A stretch of DNA of 64,000 bases from Achromobacter sp. HZ34 (GTDB lineage: Bacteria; Pseudomonadota; Gammaproteobacteria; Burkholderiales; Burkholderiaceae_B). The notes beneath the pieces were generated by a model that saw only the letters and a program-made list of their open reading frames with translations, was not told where the DNA came from and made no database searches. Positions 35,604 to 46,444 of the stretch are shown in pieces (within the stretch, counting starts at the first letter, position 1; each line of letters begins with the position of its first letter). A program made the position numbers and the translations under genes. The stretch covers positions 496,001 to 560,000 of the forward strand of contig NZ_NJIX01000002.1 in NCBI RefSeq assembly GCF_002209485.1. The letters run 5' to 3'.

Positions 35604-36310
35604 TGAAGCGCTTCCTTGGAGACGACTTTACGGCCGGCAAACCAGCGGCCCAACAGGACCACCAGCAGCGCGCCGACGATTTCAGCCCCCAATTTAACCA
35701 TACCGGGCTGCTCCCCGAAATTGCGCGTGATCAAAACATCGGTCACCAGCATGCCGCCGGCGATCCAACCCAGCAGGCCGGCGCCCAGGGTGATGACCAG
35801 CGGATAACGGTCGATCAGCTTCAGCACCAGGGTCGAACCCCACACGATGATGGGCACGCTGACCAGCAGGCCGAACACCACCAGGCCGATCTGGTGATCC
35901 GCGTGGGCGCCCTGCGCCGCGCCGGCAATGGCGATGACGTTGTCCAGGCTCATGACGAAGTCGGCAATGATGATGGTCTTGATGGCCGCCATGATGGAGC
36001 CGCCGCCCTTGATCTTGTCATGGGCATCGTCTTCCGGAATCAGCAGCTTGACGCCGATCCACACCAGCAACAGGGCGCCGACGATCTTCAAGGCCGGGAC
36101 GGCGAGCAGGGTCAGCGCGAAGGCAATCAGGATGACCCGCAGGATGATGGCCCCGGCGGTGCCCCACAAAATGCCCTGCATGCGCTGCTTGGGCGCCAGG
36201 TTGCGACACGCCAACGCGATGACGACAGCATTGTCGCCGCCGAGAAGAATGTCGATCAGGATGATCTGGAAAACCGCCGCCCAACTGAGCGTCTGTAGAA
36301 ATTCAAGCAC
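35600..36310 (-). CDS. TerC family integral membrane protein (YjbE type), copy 1
   Basis: This is a 236-residue protein with seven membrane segments. The conserved acidic motifs LLGGDNAVVIAL and MSLDNVIAIAGAA in two segments are the proposed metal-ion path. Members of this group are implicated in manganese export or tellurite resistance, or in metal loading of exported enzymes. It ends overlapping the 40-residue gene. A paralogue lies 108 bp upstream, so the pair arose by duplication. Confidence 0.88.
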   Translation of the reverse strand: MLEFLQTLSWAAVFQIILIDILLGGDNAVVIALACRNLAPKQRMQGILWGTAGAIILRVILIAFALTLLAVPALKIVGALLLVWIGVKLLIPEDDAHDKIKGGGSIMAAIKTIIIADFVMSLDNVIAIAGAAQGAHADHQIGLVVFGLLVSVPIIVWGSTLVLKLIDRYPLVITLGAGLLGWIAGGMLVTDVLITRNFGEQPGMVKLGAEIVGALLVVLLGRWFAGRKVVSKEALQ

Positions 36311-36361
36311 GTTACTACCCCCGAAACATGATGCATGTCTATCCAGACGGCGATGCCGCCC

Positions 36362-36386
36362 CCCCGTCGTCTATGAGACGACGGGG
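36362..36386. terminator. perfect hairpin between the two terC genes
   Basis: CCCCGTCGTCT and AGACGACGGGG form an 11-bp perfect stem with a 3-base loop, 33 bp after the stop of the upstream terC copy. No T-tract follows on the minus strand, so it may only partly separate the two genes. Confidence 0.6.
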
Positions 36387-36418
36387 TTGGACCACGAATC
36401 GGGATTGTAGTTCAGCTT

Positions 36419-37117
36419 TCAGTCAGCTTTGCGTCGGGCGATAAGGATTTTCCCTAGTGCCAACACCAACAACGCACCCGCCACACCAACCATAGTAGCG
36501 AAGTTGTGCTGTGTCACGCCCAGCGCCGTGTCGATTCGAGCTATCGGTGCCTGCAGCGCGGGATCTCCCACAAGCAGTTCCCCGGCGATGAAACCCAGCA
36601 GCGCCGCGCCCACCCAGACGATGAGGGGAAAGCGCTCGATCACCTTCAGCAGCAACGTGCTGCCGAATATCACCAGCGGGATGCTGATGGCCAGGCCCAG
36701 CACCAGCAGCGTGGTATCGCCCATGGCGGCGGCGGCCACGGCCACCACGTTGTCCAGGCTCATCACCAGGTCGGCGATCATGATGGTACGGATGGCGGAC
36801 ATCAGCGAACCATGGGTCTTGCCATCGCCGTCTTCCTCGTTCTCGGGCAGCAACAACGTGACGCCGATATAAACCAGCAAAACCGCGCCGATCAGCTTCA
36901 GCCACGGCAACAGCAGCAGCTTGGCCGCAACCAGCGTCAGCACGATACGCATGATGATCGCGGCGGCGGAACCGATGACGATGGCTTTTTTCTGTTGCTC
37001 CGGCGGCAAGGCACGCGCCGCCAATGCGATGACGACAGCGTTATCGCCAGACAGAAGAATGTTTACCCAGATGATTTGCAGCAATGCGAGCCAGAATGCA
37101 GCTTGTGATAATTCCAT
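36419..37117 (-). CDS. TerC family integral membrane protein (YjbE type), copy 2
   Basis: This is a 232-residue paralogue of the neighbouring TerC protein with the same layout and motifs (LLSGDNAVVIAL, MSLDNVVAVAAAAMG). The loop between the third and fourth membrane segments carries a charged stretch (PENEEDGDGKTHGS), where copy 1 has PEDDAHDKIKGGGS. TATAAT on the minus strand at 37242-37237 is a likely -10 box; I could not place a good -35. Confidence 0.88.
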   Translation of the reverse strand: MELSQAAFWLALLQIIWVNILLSGDNAVVIALAARALPPEQQKKAIVIGSAAAIIMRIVLTLVAAKLLLLPWLKLIGAVLLVYIGVTLLLPENEEDGDGKTHGSLMSAIRTIMIADLVMSLDNVVAVAAAAMGDTTLLVLGLAISIPLVIFGSTLLLKVIERFPLIVWVGAALLGFIAGELLVGDPALQAPIARIDTALGVTQHNFATMVGVAGALLVLALGKILIARRKAD

Positions 37118-37455
37118 ACCCCTCTTTCCTCGGATCCCCCGAAGTGTTGATAACCATAAACAGGAATGAATTGCGCTGACCGCCTTGTGCGAGCAATGGC
37201 AGGTTCTATATAAGTATGTAGCGCGTTTGTGCCGGCATTATAAAGAGCTGAAAGCAAATATTCAGCTATTTGTCGGCTATCTGGAGGGTAAACGATGGGG
37301 TTTTACGGGGGTTGATGAAAGAAAAGAGATCCATCCTTTCGTTTTGCTGAATTAAAGCTTAAAAAGATGTCCGGACGAAAAAAAGCCCGCCACCTGGGCG
37401 GGCCTTGCGAGCAAGGCCGGTGATCCCGGCCTCCCCCGCGACAAGCAAAGCCGGT
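37118..37455. other. intergenic region between terC copy 2 and sucD
   Basis: This 338-bp stretch is AT-rich. It holds a candidate -10 box TATAAT (minus, 37242-37237), a GCTGAA/TTCAGC inverted repeat (37247-37266) just upstream of it, and the sucCD terminator at 37377-37405. I looked for the yybP-ykoY manganese riboswitch often found before terC genes and did not recognise its conserved GGGGAGUAG core. Confidence 0.5.
37377..37405 (-). terminator. intrinsic terminator of sucCD
   Basis: GGCCCGCCC and GGGCGGGCT-type arms form a stem followed by seven T on the minus strand, about 50 bp beyond the sucD stop. Confidence 0.88.
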
Positions 37456-38337
37456 TTACATCACCGACTTGAGCAGCTTGCCCATTTCCGACGGGTTGCG
37501 GGTCGTGCGGATGCCGCAGCTTTCCATCACTTCCAGCTTGGCGTCGGCGGTATCGGCACCGCCCGAGATCAGCGCGCCGGCGTGGCCCATGCGCTTTCCC
37601 GGAGGCGCGGTAACGCCGGCGATGAAGCCGACCACCGGCTTCTTCATGTTGTCCTTCGCCCACAGCGCGGCGTTGACTTCATCCGGACCGCCGATTTCGC
37701 CGATCATGATGACGGCGTCGGTGTCGGGATCGTCATTGAACAACTTGAGCACGTCGATGTGCTTCAGGCCGTTGATGGGATCGCCGCCGATACCGACAGC
37801 GCTGGATTGGCCCAGGCCCAGTTCAGTGACCTGGCCCACGGCTTCGTACGTCAGCGTGCCGGAGCGGCTGACGATGCCGATGCGGCCCTTGCGGTGGATG
37901 TGGCCGGGCATGATGCCGATTTTGATTTCATCGGGGGTGATCAGGCCGGGGCAGTTCGGGCCCAGCAGCAGCGTCTTGCTGTTGATGGCCTTCATGCGGT
38001 TGCGCACTTCCAGCATGTCGCGAACGGGGATGCCTTCGGTAATGCAGATGGCCAGGTCCAGTTCGGCTTCGACAGCTTCCCAGATGGCGGCGGCGGCGCC
38101 GGCGGGCGGCACGTAGATCACCGAAACGGTGGCGCCGGTGTCGGCCTTCGCTTCCTTGACCGAAGCGAAAATGGGAATACCTTCGAAGTCCTCACCCGCT
38201 TTCTTCGGGTTCACGCCAGCCACGAAGGCGGCCTTACCGTTGGCGTAGTCGCGGCACATGCGGGTGTGGAACTGACCCGTCTTGCCCGTGATGCCTTGGG
38301 TGATGACTTTGGTGTCCTTGTTGATCAAGATCGACAT
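37456..38337 (-). CDS. sucD: succinate-CoA ligase, alpha subunit
   Basis: This 293-residue subunit binds CoA and carries the phospho-histidine that relays phosphate in the TCA-cycle conversion of succinyl-CoA to succinate. The active His is in [15 protein letters not shown], and [15 protein letters not shown] is the CoA-domain start. It follows sucC by 21 bp and is last in the transcript, before the terminator at 37377-37405. Confidence 0.97.
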   Translation of the reverse strand: MSILINKDTKVITQGITGKTGQFHTRMCRDYANGKAAFVAGVNPKKAGEDFEGIPIFASVKEAKADTGATVSVIYVPPAGAAAAIWEAVEAELDLAICITEGIPVRDMLEVRNRMKAINSKTLLLGPNCPGLITPDEIKIGIMPGHIHRKGRIGIVSRSGTLTYEAVGQVTELGLGQSSAVGIGGDPINGLKHIDVLKLFNDDPDTDAVIMIGEIGGPDEVNAALWAKDNMKKPVVGFIAGVTAPPGKRMGHAGALISGGADTADAKLEVMESCGIRTTRNPSEMGKLLKSVM

Positions 38338-38358
38338 TTATGAATCCTTGGCTATATC

Positions 38359-39519
<1,161 letters not shown>

Positions 39520-39529
39520 GTGTTACCTG

Positions 39530-40129
39530 TCAGGTCGTATGGGTCAAAAAAGAAGGGTCTGAGGTGGCTTGGTCAGCGTTGTCCTCGCCGACGTACCACT
39601 TCGGGTAATGCGTCTGGACCACCGGGCCCGTGACGTCGAGCGCATGGCAGCCATCCAGCTGGAAGGGCCGCTTCCGCGATGTTTCGGCTGTCTCACGACG
39701 CCGGCCGGCCATGGCCTGCACCGCAGCGGTGGGCAGCACCAGGGACAACTCGGACATGTGAGTACAGCCCTGCACGCGGCCAAACCTTTCCTTGACGCTC
39801 TGACGAAAATTTTTCACCAGATTCATGCCGACCAGGTCCTGGTAGGCCGCTTCGATGCAGGTGCAATGCTCGCCATAGGGGGCGGCATCGTAGGCAGCCT
39901 GCGCCGCGACGATGGTGTAGCTATCGTCGATGGTAATACGCAGGTGCATATGGTGTATAGGGCGACCGGCGTGCATGACCGTGCCGTCGCTCCTGGAGAA
40001 GTCGTAGTCCTTGACGTCGATGAGCTCCGCTTCCATGTCCCACAGGCCGTCGTCGCGCGCAAAGCCCTGCACACGAATGGATCGTGTGTGCAACGGGGTG
40101 CGTGAGGTGTCCGGCGGCGGCAAAGGCAT
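39530..40129 (-). CDS. DUF2889 domain protein
   Basis: This is a 199-residue cytoplasmic protein. The pattern FARDDGLWDMEAELIDVKDYDF, taken with HHMHLRITIDDSYTI and VKERFGRVQGCTHMSEL, identifies the DUF2889 family (unknown function). The last third is less conserved. It is the first gene of a likely DUF2889-sucC-sucD transcript. A small TTGTTGC/GCAACAA hairpin lies 20-35 bp upstream. Confidence 0.85.
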   Translation of the reverse strand: MPLPPPDTSRTPLHTRSIRVQGFARDDGLWDMEAELIDVKDYDFSRSDGTVMHAGRPIHHMHLRITIDDSYTIVAAQAAYDAAPYGEHCTCIEAAYQDLVGMNLVKNFRQSVKERFGRVQGCTHMSELSLVLPTAAVQAMAGRRRETAETSRKRPFQLDGCHALDVTGPVVQTHYPKWYVGEDNADQATSDPSFLTHTT

Positions 40130-40198
40130 GCGGTTCGACCAAGGTCAGGTTGTTGCAAGGCAACAAAACCTGAAAAGTATAACCCGGGCCGCATTTCA

Positions 40199-40235
40199 GA
40201 AAAAAGCGGGGCGGAACCCCGCGGTTCCGCCCCCT
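40199..40235 (-). terminator. intrinsic terminator of metE
   Basis: GGGGCGGAACC/GGTTCCGCCCC is an 11-bp perfect stem followed by six T on the minus strand, 29 bp after the metE stop. Confidence 0.9.
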
Positions 40236-40262
40236 GGAATTTCACTCGGTGTCCATGCCCGC

Positions 40263-42559
40263 TCAGGCCGCCTCGCGCAGCTTGCGCGCCGCGTCGACCA
40301 TGCTCACCAGCGCGGCTTCGGTTTCCGGCCAGGCGCGCGTCTTCAAACCGCAGTCCGGATTGACCCACAGCCTTTCCTTCGGCAGGCGCGCGGCCGCCTT
40401 GCGCATCAGGTCGACCATCCAGCCCACTTCCGGCACGTTGGGCGAGTGGATGTCATAGACGCCCGGCCCGATGTCGTTCGGATAGCGGTAGTCCTCGAAG
40501 GCCTTGAGCAGTTCCATATTCGACCGTGAGGTTTCGATGGTGATCACGTCCGCATCCATGGCGCCGATCGATTCAATGATGTCGTTGAACTCCGAGTAGC
40601 ACATATGGGTGTGGATCTGCGTGTCGGCCCGCACGCCGCTGGTGGACAGCCGGAAGCAATCGACCGCCCAGTCCAGGTAGGCCTGCCAGTCGGCCCGGCG
40701 CAGCGGCAGGCCTTCCCGGATGGCCGGCTCGTCGATCTGGATGACGCGGATGCCGGCCTGCTCCAGGTCGACCACTTCGTCGCGCAGGGCCAGCGCCAGT
40801 TGGCGGCAGGTCTGGGCACGCGGCTGGTCGTCGCGCACGAAGGACCACTGCAGGATGGTGACCGGGCCGGTCAGCATCCCCTTGACGGGCTTCTCGGTCA
40901 GCGATTGCGCATAGGCCGACCACGCCACCGTCATCGGCGCGGAACGGGCCACGTCGCCAAAAATCACCGGCGGCTTGACGCAACGCGAGCCGTAGCTCTG
41001 CACCCAGCCATTCCTGGTGAACGCGAAACCGGCCAGCAGCTCGCCGAAGTATTCGACCATGTCGTTACGCTCGGGCTCGCCGTGCACCAGAACGTCCAGG
41101 CCCACTTTTTCCTGGAAGCGGATGACTTCCTCGATTTCCTTGCGGATGGCGTTTTCATAGGCGGCGTCGCTGAGCGCGCCAGCCTTCCAGTCCCGGCGCA
41201 AGGCACGGATTTCCTGGGTCTGCGGGAAGGAGCCGATGGTGGTCGTCGGATAGGCAGGCAGCTTCAGCCCCGCCTGCTGCCGGGCGATACGCTCGCCAAA
41301 GGCCACCCGTGCCAATTCGACGTCGGCGGACGCGGCCAGGCGGGCAGCGACGGCGGGGTTATGGATGCGCGGCGACCTGGCGCGGGCCTGCAGGGCGGCG
41401 CGTTGGCCGGCCAGCTTCTCCTGCACGGCGGTGGTGCTGGCGCCGCCCAGCGCCTGGCCAAGGACGCCCAGCTCGTCCAGCTTCTGCACCGCGAACGACA
41501 GCCAGCTCTTGAGCTCCGGATCCAGCTCCGTCTCGAAGGCCAGGTCCACCGGCACGTGCAACAGCGAGCACGACGGCGCCAGCCACAGGCGCTCGCCCAA
41601 TTGCTGGCGTACCGGCGCCAGCGTCCGCAGGGCGGCGTCCAGGTCGGTACGCCAGATGTTGCGGCCATTGATGACACCGGCCGACAACACCTGGTCGGCA
41701 CGCAGGGCGGCAAGCACGCCGGCCAATTGCTCGGGGGCACGCACCAGGTCGACGTGCAGGCCGGCCACGGGCAGCGCGGCGGCGGTCTGCAGATTGTCTT
41801 GCAGGCCGTCGAAGTACGTCGCCAGCAACAGCTTGACGGGCGCCTTGGCCAGGTCGGCGTAAACGCGGCCATAGGCGGCGCGCCACGTGGCGGGCAGGTC
41901 CAGGGCCAGGATGGGCTCGTCGATCTGCACCCATTCGACGTCCAGGCTGGCCAGGCGGCCCAGCACGTCGGCGTAGACCGGCAGCAGTGCGTCCAGCAGG
42001 GCCAGCTTGCCTTCGTCGCCCGCGCCGGCACCGAAAGCGTCGCCCTTGCCCAGCCACAACCACGTCAGCGGGCCGGGAATCACCACCTTGACGCCGTGGC
42101 CCAAGGCCTGGGCTTCACGGACCTGGTCGAACAGCGCATTGCGCGCCACGCGGAAAGTCTGGCGGGGAGTCAGTTCCGGGACGATGTAGTGGTAGTTGGT
42201 GTCGAACCACTTGGTCATCTCGCACGCGGCGGCCGGCGTACCGGTCGGCGCGCGGCCACGCCCCATGCGGAACAGCGTGTCCAGCGTGACGGGCTGGTCG
42301 TCCTTCTGCGCGAAGCGCGCGGGCACGGCGCCCAGCAGCGTGGTCCATTCGAGGATGTGGTCGTACCAGGCGAAATCGCCCACCGGCACGAACGCCATGC
42401 CGGCATCGGCCTGTAATTTCCAATGCCGGGCGCGCAGTTCGCGGCCCGTGGCTGCCAATTCTTCCTGGGTCGACTTGCCGGCCCAGTAGGCCTCGACCGC
42501 ACGCTTCAGTTCGCGCTGGGCACCGATACGCGGGAATCCGAATTATGAATGATCGTCAT
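40263..42559 (-). CDS. metE: cobalamin-independent methionine synthase, frameshifted near the start
   Basis: The product transfers a methyl group from 5-methyl-tetrahydropteroyl-triglutamate to homocysteine. The zinc ligands are intact ([27 protein letters not shown]). The natural start at 42559 reads MTIIHN, but one base is missing after codon 6: in that frame translation stops at codon 18. The following bases encode, one frame over, the expected [19 protein letters not shown] and continue intact to 40263. Downstream of the shift, the first usable start is a TTG at 42458, which would drop about 34 residues including part of the folate-binding N-domain. Total length with one base restored is 765 residues, as expected. 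Confidence 0.9.
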
Positions 42560-42585
42560 GGTTTTTCAGATAAAGAGAGGCCTGT

Positions 42586-42620
42586 TCAAGTTCAGCCATT
42601 GTGCGCGCAACGGAACTTGA
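42586..42620. promoter_or_regulatory. inverted repeat in the metE-metR intergenic region
   Basis: TCAAGTTC (42586-42593) and GAACTTGA (42613-42620) are perfect 8-bp complements about 30-60 bp upstream of metE. It is a possible second regulator site or mRNA hairpin. Confidence 0.4.
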
Positions 42621-42648
42621 GGCAAAATCAATCTCTGCATTAATTTCA

Positions 42649-42661
42649 TGAAATCAGTTCA
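42649..42661. promoter_or_regulatory. MetR-like box
   Basis: TGAAATCAGTTCA fits the MetR consensus TGAA-N5-TTCA (the central base is C rather than T). It lies 10 bp upstream of metR and 90 bp from metE, so it could serve autorepression of metR and activation of metE. Confidence 0.5.
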
Positions 42662-42670
42662 TACAAATCC

Positions 42671-43603
42671 ATGCTCGAAATTCGCCACCTTGAAACGCTG
42701 GCAGCCATCCGCGACGGTGGCAGCCTGCTGGAAGCCGCAGAGCGGCTGCACCTGACGCAGTCCGCGTTGTCGCATCAACTGCGTGAACTGGAAGCCCGTC
42801 TGGGCACGCCCTTGCTCAACCGCCGCACCCGGCCCGCACGCCTGACGACGGCGGGACTGCGTGTGCTGGCCCTGGCCGATGACGTCCTGCCGCGGATACG
42901 CGCCACCGAACGCGAGCTGCAAAGGCTGGCCGCCGGCCGCACCGGCCGCCTGCACATCGCCATCGACTGCCATTCCTGCTTCCAGTGGCTGATGCCGGCC
43001 CTGGACGCCTTCCGCGCCCAATGGCCGGAGGTTGCGCTGGACCTGTCGGCGGCGTTTTCCTTCGCCCCCCTGCCCGCGCTGGTGCGCGGTGACCTGGATC
43101 TGGTGATCACCTCGGACCCGCAACCGCTGGAGGCGCTGGAATACGAACCGCTGTTCACCTATGAAATGGTGCTGGCGATGTCCGAAGCCAATCCCCTGTC
43201 CCACGCGCGCTATGTGCAGCCGGAACAATTGGCCGACCAGGTGCTGGTGACCTATCCGGTGGACAAGCAAAGGCTGGACGTCTTCACGCGCTTTCTCGAT
43301 CCGGCCGACGTGGAACCCGCAGGCGTACGCAAGGCCGAGCTGACGCCCATCATCGTGCAATTGGTGGCCAGCAACCGGGGCGTGGCGGCGCTGCCCAACT
43401 GGGCGTTGACGGAATATCTGGACCAGGGCTGGTTGCGGGTGAAACCGCTGGGCCCGCAAGGCTTGTGGAGCACGCTGTCCGCGGCCGTGCGGTCAGAGGA
43501 CATGGACTCGCCGTATATCAAGGACTTCCTGAAGATCGCCCGTGAAGTGTGCTTCCGCAACCTGACGGGTATCAAGGCTGTGCAACGGGACCATAAGGGC
43601 TGA
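42671..43603 (+). CDS. metR: LysR-type regulator MetR
   Basis: This is a 310-residue LysR protein with an N-terminal helix-turn-helix (GGSLLEAAERLHLTQSALSH) and a ligand domain that binds homocysteine in the family. HLHITQSALSHQ-like wording, IAIDCHSCFQWLMPALDAF and ELTPIIVQLVASNRGVAALP agree with MetR rather than other LysR proteins. It is divergent from metE, the classical arrangement, and should activate metE when homocysteine accumulates. Confidence 0.93.
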   Translation: MLEIRHLETLAAIRDGGSLLEAAERLHLTQSALSHQLRELEARLGTPLLNRRTRPARLTTAGLRVLALADDVLPRIRATERELQRLAAGRTGRLHIAIDCHSCFQWLMPALDAFRAQWPEVALDLSAAFSFAPLPALVRGDLDLVITSDPQPLEALEYEPLFTYEMVLAMSEANPLSHARYVQPEQLADQVLVTYPVDKQRLDVFTRFLDPADVEPAGVRKAELTPIIVQLVASNRGVAALPNWALTEYLDQGWLRVKPLGPQGLWSTLSAAVRSEDMDSPYIKDFLKIAREVCFRNLTGIKAVQRDHKG

Positions 43604-43704
43604 GCGTAGCAGTGGCGCGGCGGGCGTTGGATGCCCGCTGCGCGCCGGCCGCGGGCTCTGAGGAAAAAGCCGGGCAAACGCAGCGCGTGACGCGAAACGT
43701 CGTT

Positions 43705-44430
43705 TTACTCGTCGTCGTCGCTGCCGCCCAGGATGCGGCGTATGACGTCGTGGGCGAAGCCGCGGCCCGCCAGGAAACGCGCCTGCTTGGCATACGCGCT
43801 GCGATCGCCGGGGGCGGGCCGCTCGCCGAAGCGCTTGTCCCACACCGCACGGGCCCGTTCGTATTCAGTAGCCCGCAGGTTTTCCTGCAGCTCGCTTACC
43901 TGGGCCTCGGCCACGCCCTTGGCGCGTAGTTCCTGCACGATGCGGGCGGCGCCTTGACGGTCGGCGCGTCGATGGACCAGGCTTTGCGCAAAGCGCTCGG
44001 TGGACAGCCACCCTTCCCGCTCCAGGTCGTCAAGGACCTTGTTGAGTTCGTCCTCGCTGTCGGCGTGCGGCTTCAGCTTGCTCGCGATCTCATTGCGCGC
44101 ATAGTCGCGCCGGGACAGGAAACCTACCGCGCGTGCCTTCAGGCTGGGGCCGCTGCGCGTGGGGGTAGCGGCCTGAGCGCTCCCGTCAGCGTCGAATTCG
44201 CCCCCCCCGCTGTCGTCCGCTCGAGCATGTGAAGGAGACGACCGGGAGCTTTTGAAACGGCGGGTAGAACGCGACGTCCGCGTGTACCCGTCTTCGTCAA
44301 CGTCGCTGGAGCCAGCATCGGTCCCGGAAGATTTCCCCGGGGCCAACTGCTCGAAGCCACCGTCATCGTCATCATCGGCGCCGGACCGACCAGCCCGGCG
44401 CGAGCGCGAGGGTCCGGAGCCCCAGCTCAT
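43705..44430 (-). CDS. recX: recombination regulator RecX
   Basis: RecX binds and restrains RecA filaments. The conserved C-terminal part (about 95-241) shows ALGFLSRRDYARNE-like repeats, LDDLEREGWLSTERFAQSLV and RAVWDKRFG. The first 90 residues are an unusual acidic and Ser/Arg-rich disordered extension, making it much longer than typical 150-residue RecX. It starts 6 bp after the recA stop and is probably translated from the recA mRNA. Confidence 0.9.
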   Translation of the reverse strand: MSWGSGPSRSRRAGRSGADDDDDGGFEQLAPGKSSGTDAGSSDVDEDGYTRTSRSTRRFKSSRSSPSHARADDSGGGEFDADGSAQAATPTRSGPSLKARAVGFLSRRDYARNEIASKLKPHADSEDELNKVLDDLEREGWLSTERFAQSLVHRRADRQGAARIVQELRAKGVAEAQVSELQENLRATEYERARAVWDKRFGERPAPGDRSAYAKQARFLAGRGFAHDVIRRILGGSDDDE

Positions 44431-44436
44431 GCTGGA

Positions 44437-45501
44437 TCAATCCTCTTCGGCTTCCGCCGCGGTGGCAGCGAAGGTATTGGCACGAACGACCACACCCTGG
44501 TTCTCGCGCACCCGGTTCTCGATCTCCAGCGCCATCTCCTTGTGCTCTTTCAGGTACTCGCGCACATTGTCCTTGCCCTGGCCGATACGCTCGCCGTTGT
44601 AGCTGTACCACGCACCCGACTTGTCGACCACGCCCGCCTGCACGCCCAGATCGATGATTTCGCCTTCACGCGAAATACCCGCGCCGTACATGATGTCGAA
44701 CTCGGCTTGCTTGAACGGCGGCGACACCTTGTTCTTCACGACCTTGACGCGGGTTTCGTTGCCGACCACCTCGTCGCCCTTCTTGATCGAACCGATACGG
44801 CGGATGTCCAGACGCACGGAGGAGTAGAACTTGAGCGCATTGCCGCCGGTGGTGGTTTCGGGGTTGCCGAACATCACACCGATCTTCATACGGATCTGGT
44901 TGATGAAGATCACCATGCAGTTGGTGCGCTTGATCGTGGCGGTGAGCTTGCGCAGGGCCTGGCTCATCAGGCGCGCCTGCAGGCCGGGCAGCGAGTCGCC
45001 CATTTCGCCTTCGATTTCCGCCTTGGGCACCAGGGCCGCCACCGAGTCGATGACGATCAGGTCGACCGAACCCGAACGCACCAGCGCGTCCGTGATTTCC
45101 AGGGCCTGTTCACCGGTGTCGGGCTGCGAAATAAGCAGGTCCGTCAGGTTGACGCCCAGCTTGGCGGCATATTGCACGTCGAGCGCATGCTCGGCGTCGA
45201 CGAAGGCGCAGGTGCCGCCGATTTTTTGCATTTCAGCAACGACCTGCAGCGTCAGCGTGGTCTTGCCCGACGATTCCGGGCCATAGATTTCGACGACGCG
45301 GCCGCGCGGCAGGCCGCCAACGCCCAAGGCGATGTCCAGGCCCAGCGAACCGGTGGAGACGACCTGGATATCGTGCGATACCTCGTTGTCGCCGTAACGC
45401 ATGATCGAACCCTTGCCGAACTGCTTTTCGATCTGCGAGAGCGCGGCGGCCAATGCCTTGGCTTTTTCGGCGGCGGCGCCCTTGCTGTTTTTGTCGTCCA
45501 T
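44437..45501 (-). CDS. recA: recombinase RecA
   Basis: This 354-residue strand-exchange ATPase is central to homologous recombination and SOS induction. Walker [10 protein letters not shown], the MAW-type [14 protein letters not shown] and the L2 loop region GNALKFY are visible; length and start ([20 protein letters not shown]) match betaproteobacterial RecA. An SOS-like box lies 58 bp upstream. It is followed by recX. Confidence 0.98.
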   Translation of the reverse strand: MDDKNSKGAAAEKAKALAAALSQIEKQFGKGSIMRYGDNEVSHDIQVVSTGSLGLDIALGVGGLPRGRVVEIYGPESSGKTTLTLQVVAEMQKIGGTCAFVDAEHALDVQYAAKLGVNLTDLLISQPDTGEQALEITDALVRSGSVDLIVIDSVAALVPKAEIEGEMGDSLPGLQARLMSQALRKLTATIKRTNCMVIFINQIRMKIGVMFGNPETTTGGNALKFYSSVRLDIRRIGSIKKGDEVVGNETRVKVVKNKVSPPFKQAEFDIMYGAGISREGEIIDLGVQAGVVDKSGAWYSYNGERIGQGKDNVREYLKEHKEMALEIENRVRENQGVVVRANTFAATAAEAEED

Positions 45502-45539
45502 TAAGGTGTCCTGTCTGAGTCCGGTTTGGCGAATGCTGG

Positions 45540-45574
45540 ATTATGGCATTGGATTCTACTGGACAAAAACCCAG
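45540..45574 (-). promoter_or_regulatory. recA promoter with SOS (LexA) box
   Basis: CTGGACAAAAACCCAG (45559-45574) has the CTG-N10-CAG layout of LexA boxes with flanking ACTGG/CCAGT symmetry. On the minus strand it overlaps a TTGTCC -35, with CATAAT (45545-45540) as -10 at 15-16 bp. This is the expected way to repress recA. Confidence 0.65.
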
Positions 45575-45754
45575 TGTGGCAAGCCCGTCCTGGGATCCCG
45601 TCCAGGATACTGCTCGCGTATTCCCGATATGGGCAAGCCCGCCGGGCCATGCCAGAATCGTGCCGGAAGTGTGGAGATAGACAAAAAACCGGACACGAAT
45701 CCGGTTCGCCCTGGCTGCGACCTCAAATAACCAACACCCAGCGAGCCCGGTTCC

Positions 45755-46444
45755 ATGCGTATTTTGATTGCTGAAGACGACAGCATCCTGGCTGACGGCT
45801 TGTCACGCTCATTGCGCCACGGCGGTTATGCGGTGGATGCCGTGCGCGACGGCATGGCCGCTGACCTGGCGCTGTCCGCCCAGGCCTTCGACCTGCTGAT
45901 CCTCGATCTTGGCCTGCCCCAGTTGGCCGGCCTGGAAGTCCTGCGCCGGCTGCGCTCGCGCAATTCCCATTTGCCGGTCTTGATCCTGACCGCCGCCGAC
46001 AGCGTCGAACAGCGCGTCAAGGGCCTGGACCTGGGCGCCGACGACTATATGGCCAAGCCCTTCGCCCTGTCCGAACTGGAAGCGCGCGTGCGGGCACTCA
46101 CCCGGCGCGGCGCCGGCGGCGGCGCCACCCTGGTGCGCCACGGCCGGCTGGTGTTCGACCAGACCGGCCGCGTGGCCATGGTCGACGAACAGACCCTGGA
46201 CCTGTCGGCGCGCGAAGTCAGCCTGCTGGAAATCCTGTTGATGCGCAGCGGCCGCATGGTCAGCAAGAACCAGTTGGTGGACCACCTGTGCGAATGGGGC
46301 GAGGAAGTCAGCACCAACGCCATCGAAGTCTACGTGCATCGCCTGCGCAAGAAGCTCGAACCCAGCGGCGTGAAGATCATGACGGTGCGCGGCCTGGGCT
46401 ATTGCCTTGAACGGGAACCCGGTGCGAGCTTTCTTTCGAACTGA
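45755..46444 (+). CDS. OmpR-type response regulator (TctD/QseB-like)
   Basis: This is a 229-residue regulator with receiver residues EDD near the N-terminus, Asp in LLILDLGLPQLAGLEVL and Lys in YMAKPFALSELE. Its winged helix ends VYVHRLRKKLEPSGVKIMTV. The gene overlaps the following histidine kinase by 23 bp, so the two are a translated pair. Residue pattern and partner suggest the TctD/TctE group, but the tricarboxylate role is not implied by neighbours. Confidence 0.9.
   Translation: MRILIAEDDSILADGLSRSLRHGGYAVDAVRDGMAADLALSAQAFDLLILDLGLPQLAGLEVLRRLRSRNSHLPVLILTAADSVEQRVKGLDLGADDYMAKPFALSELEARVRALTRRGAGGGATLVRHGRLVFDQTGRVAMVDEQTLDLSAREVSLLEILLMRSGRMVSKNQLVDHLCEWGEEVSTNAIEVYVHRLRKKLEPSGVKIMTVRGLGYCLEREPGASFLSN

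Noticed and set aside
37118-37455. Possible manganese riboswitch upstream of terC
   Set aside because: The conserved core of yybP-ykoY elements is not recognisable; only a -10 box and a small repeat are seen.
40605-42416. A 603-codon plus-strand frame opposite metE
   Set aside because: Low-complexity Gln/His/Gly composition typical of antisense of GC-rich genes; metE motifs are clear on the other strand.
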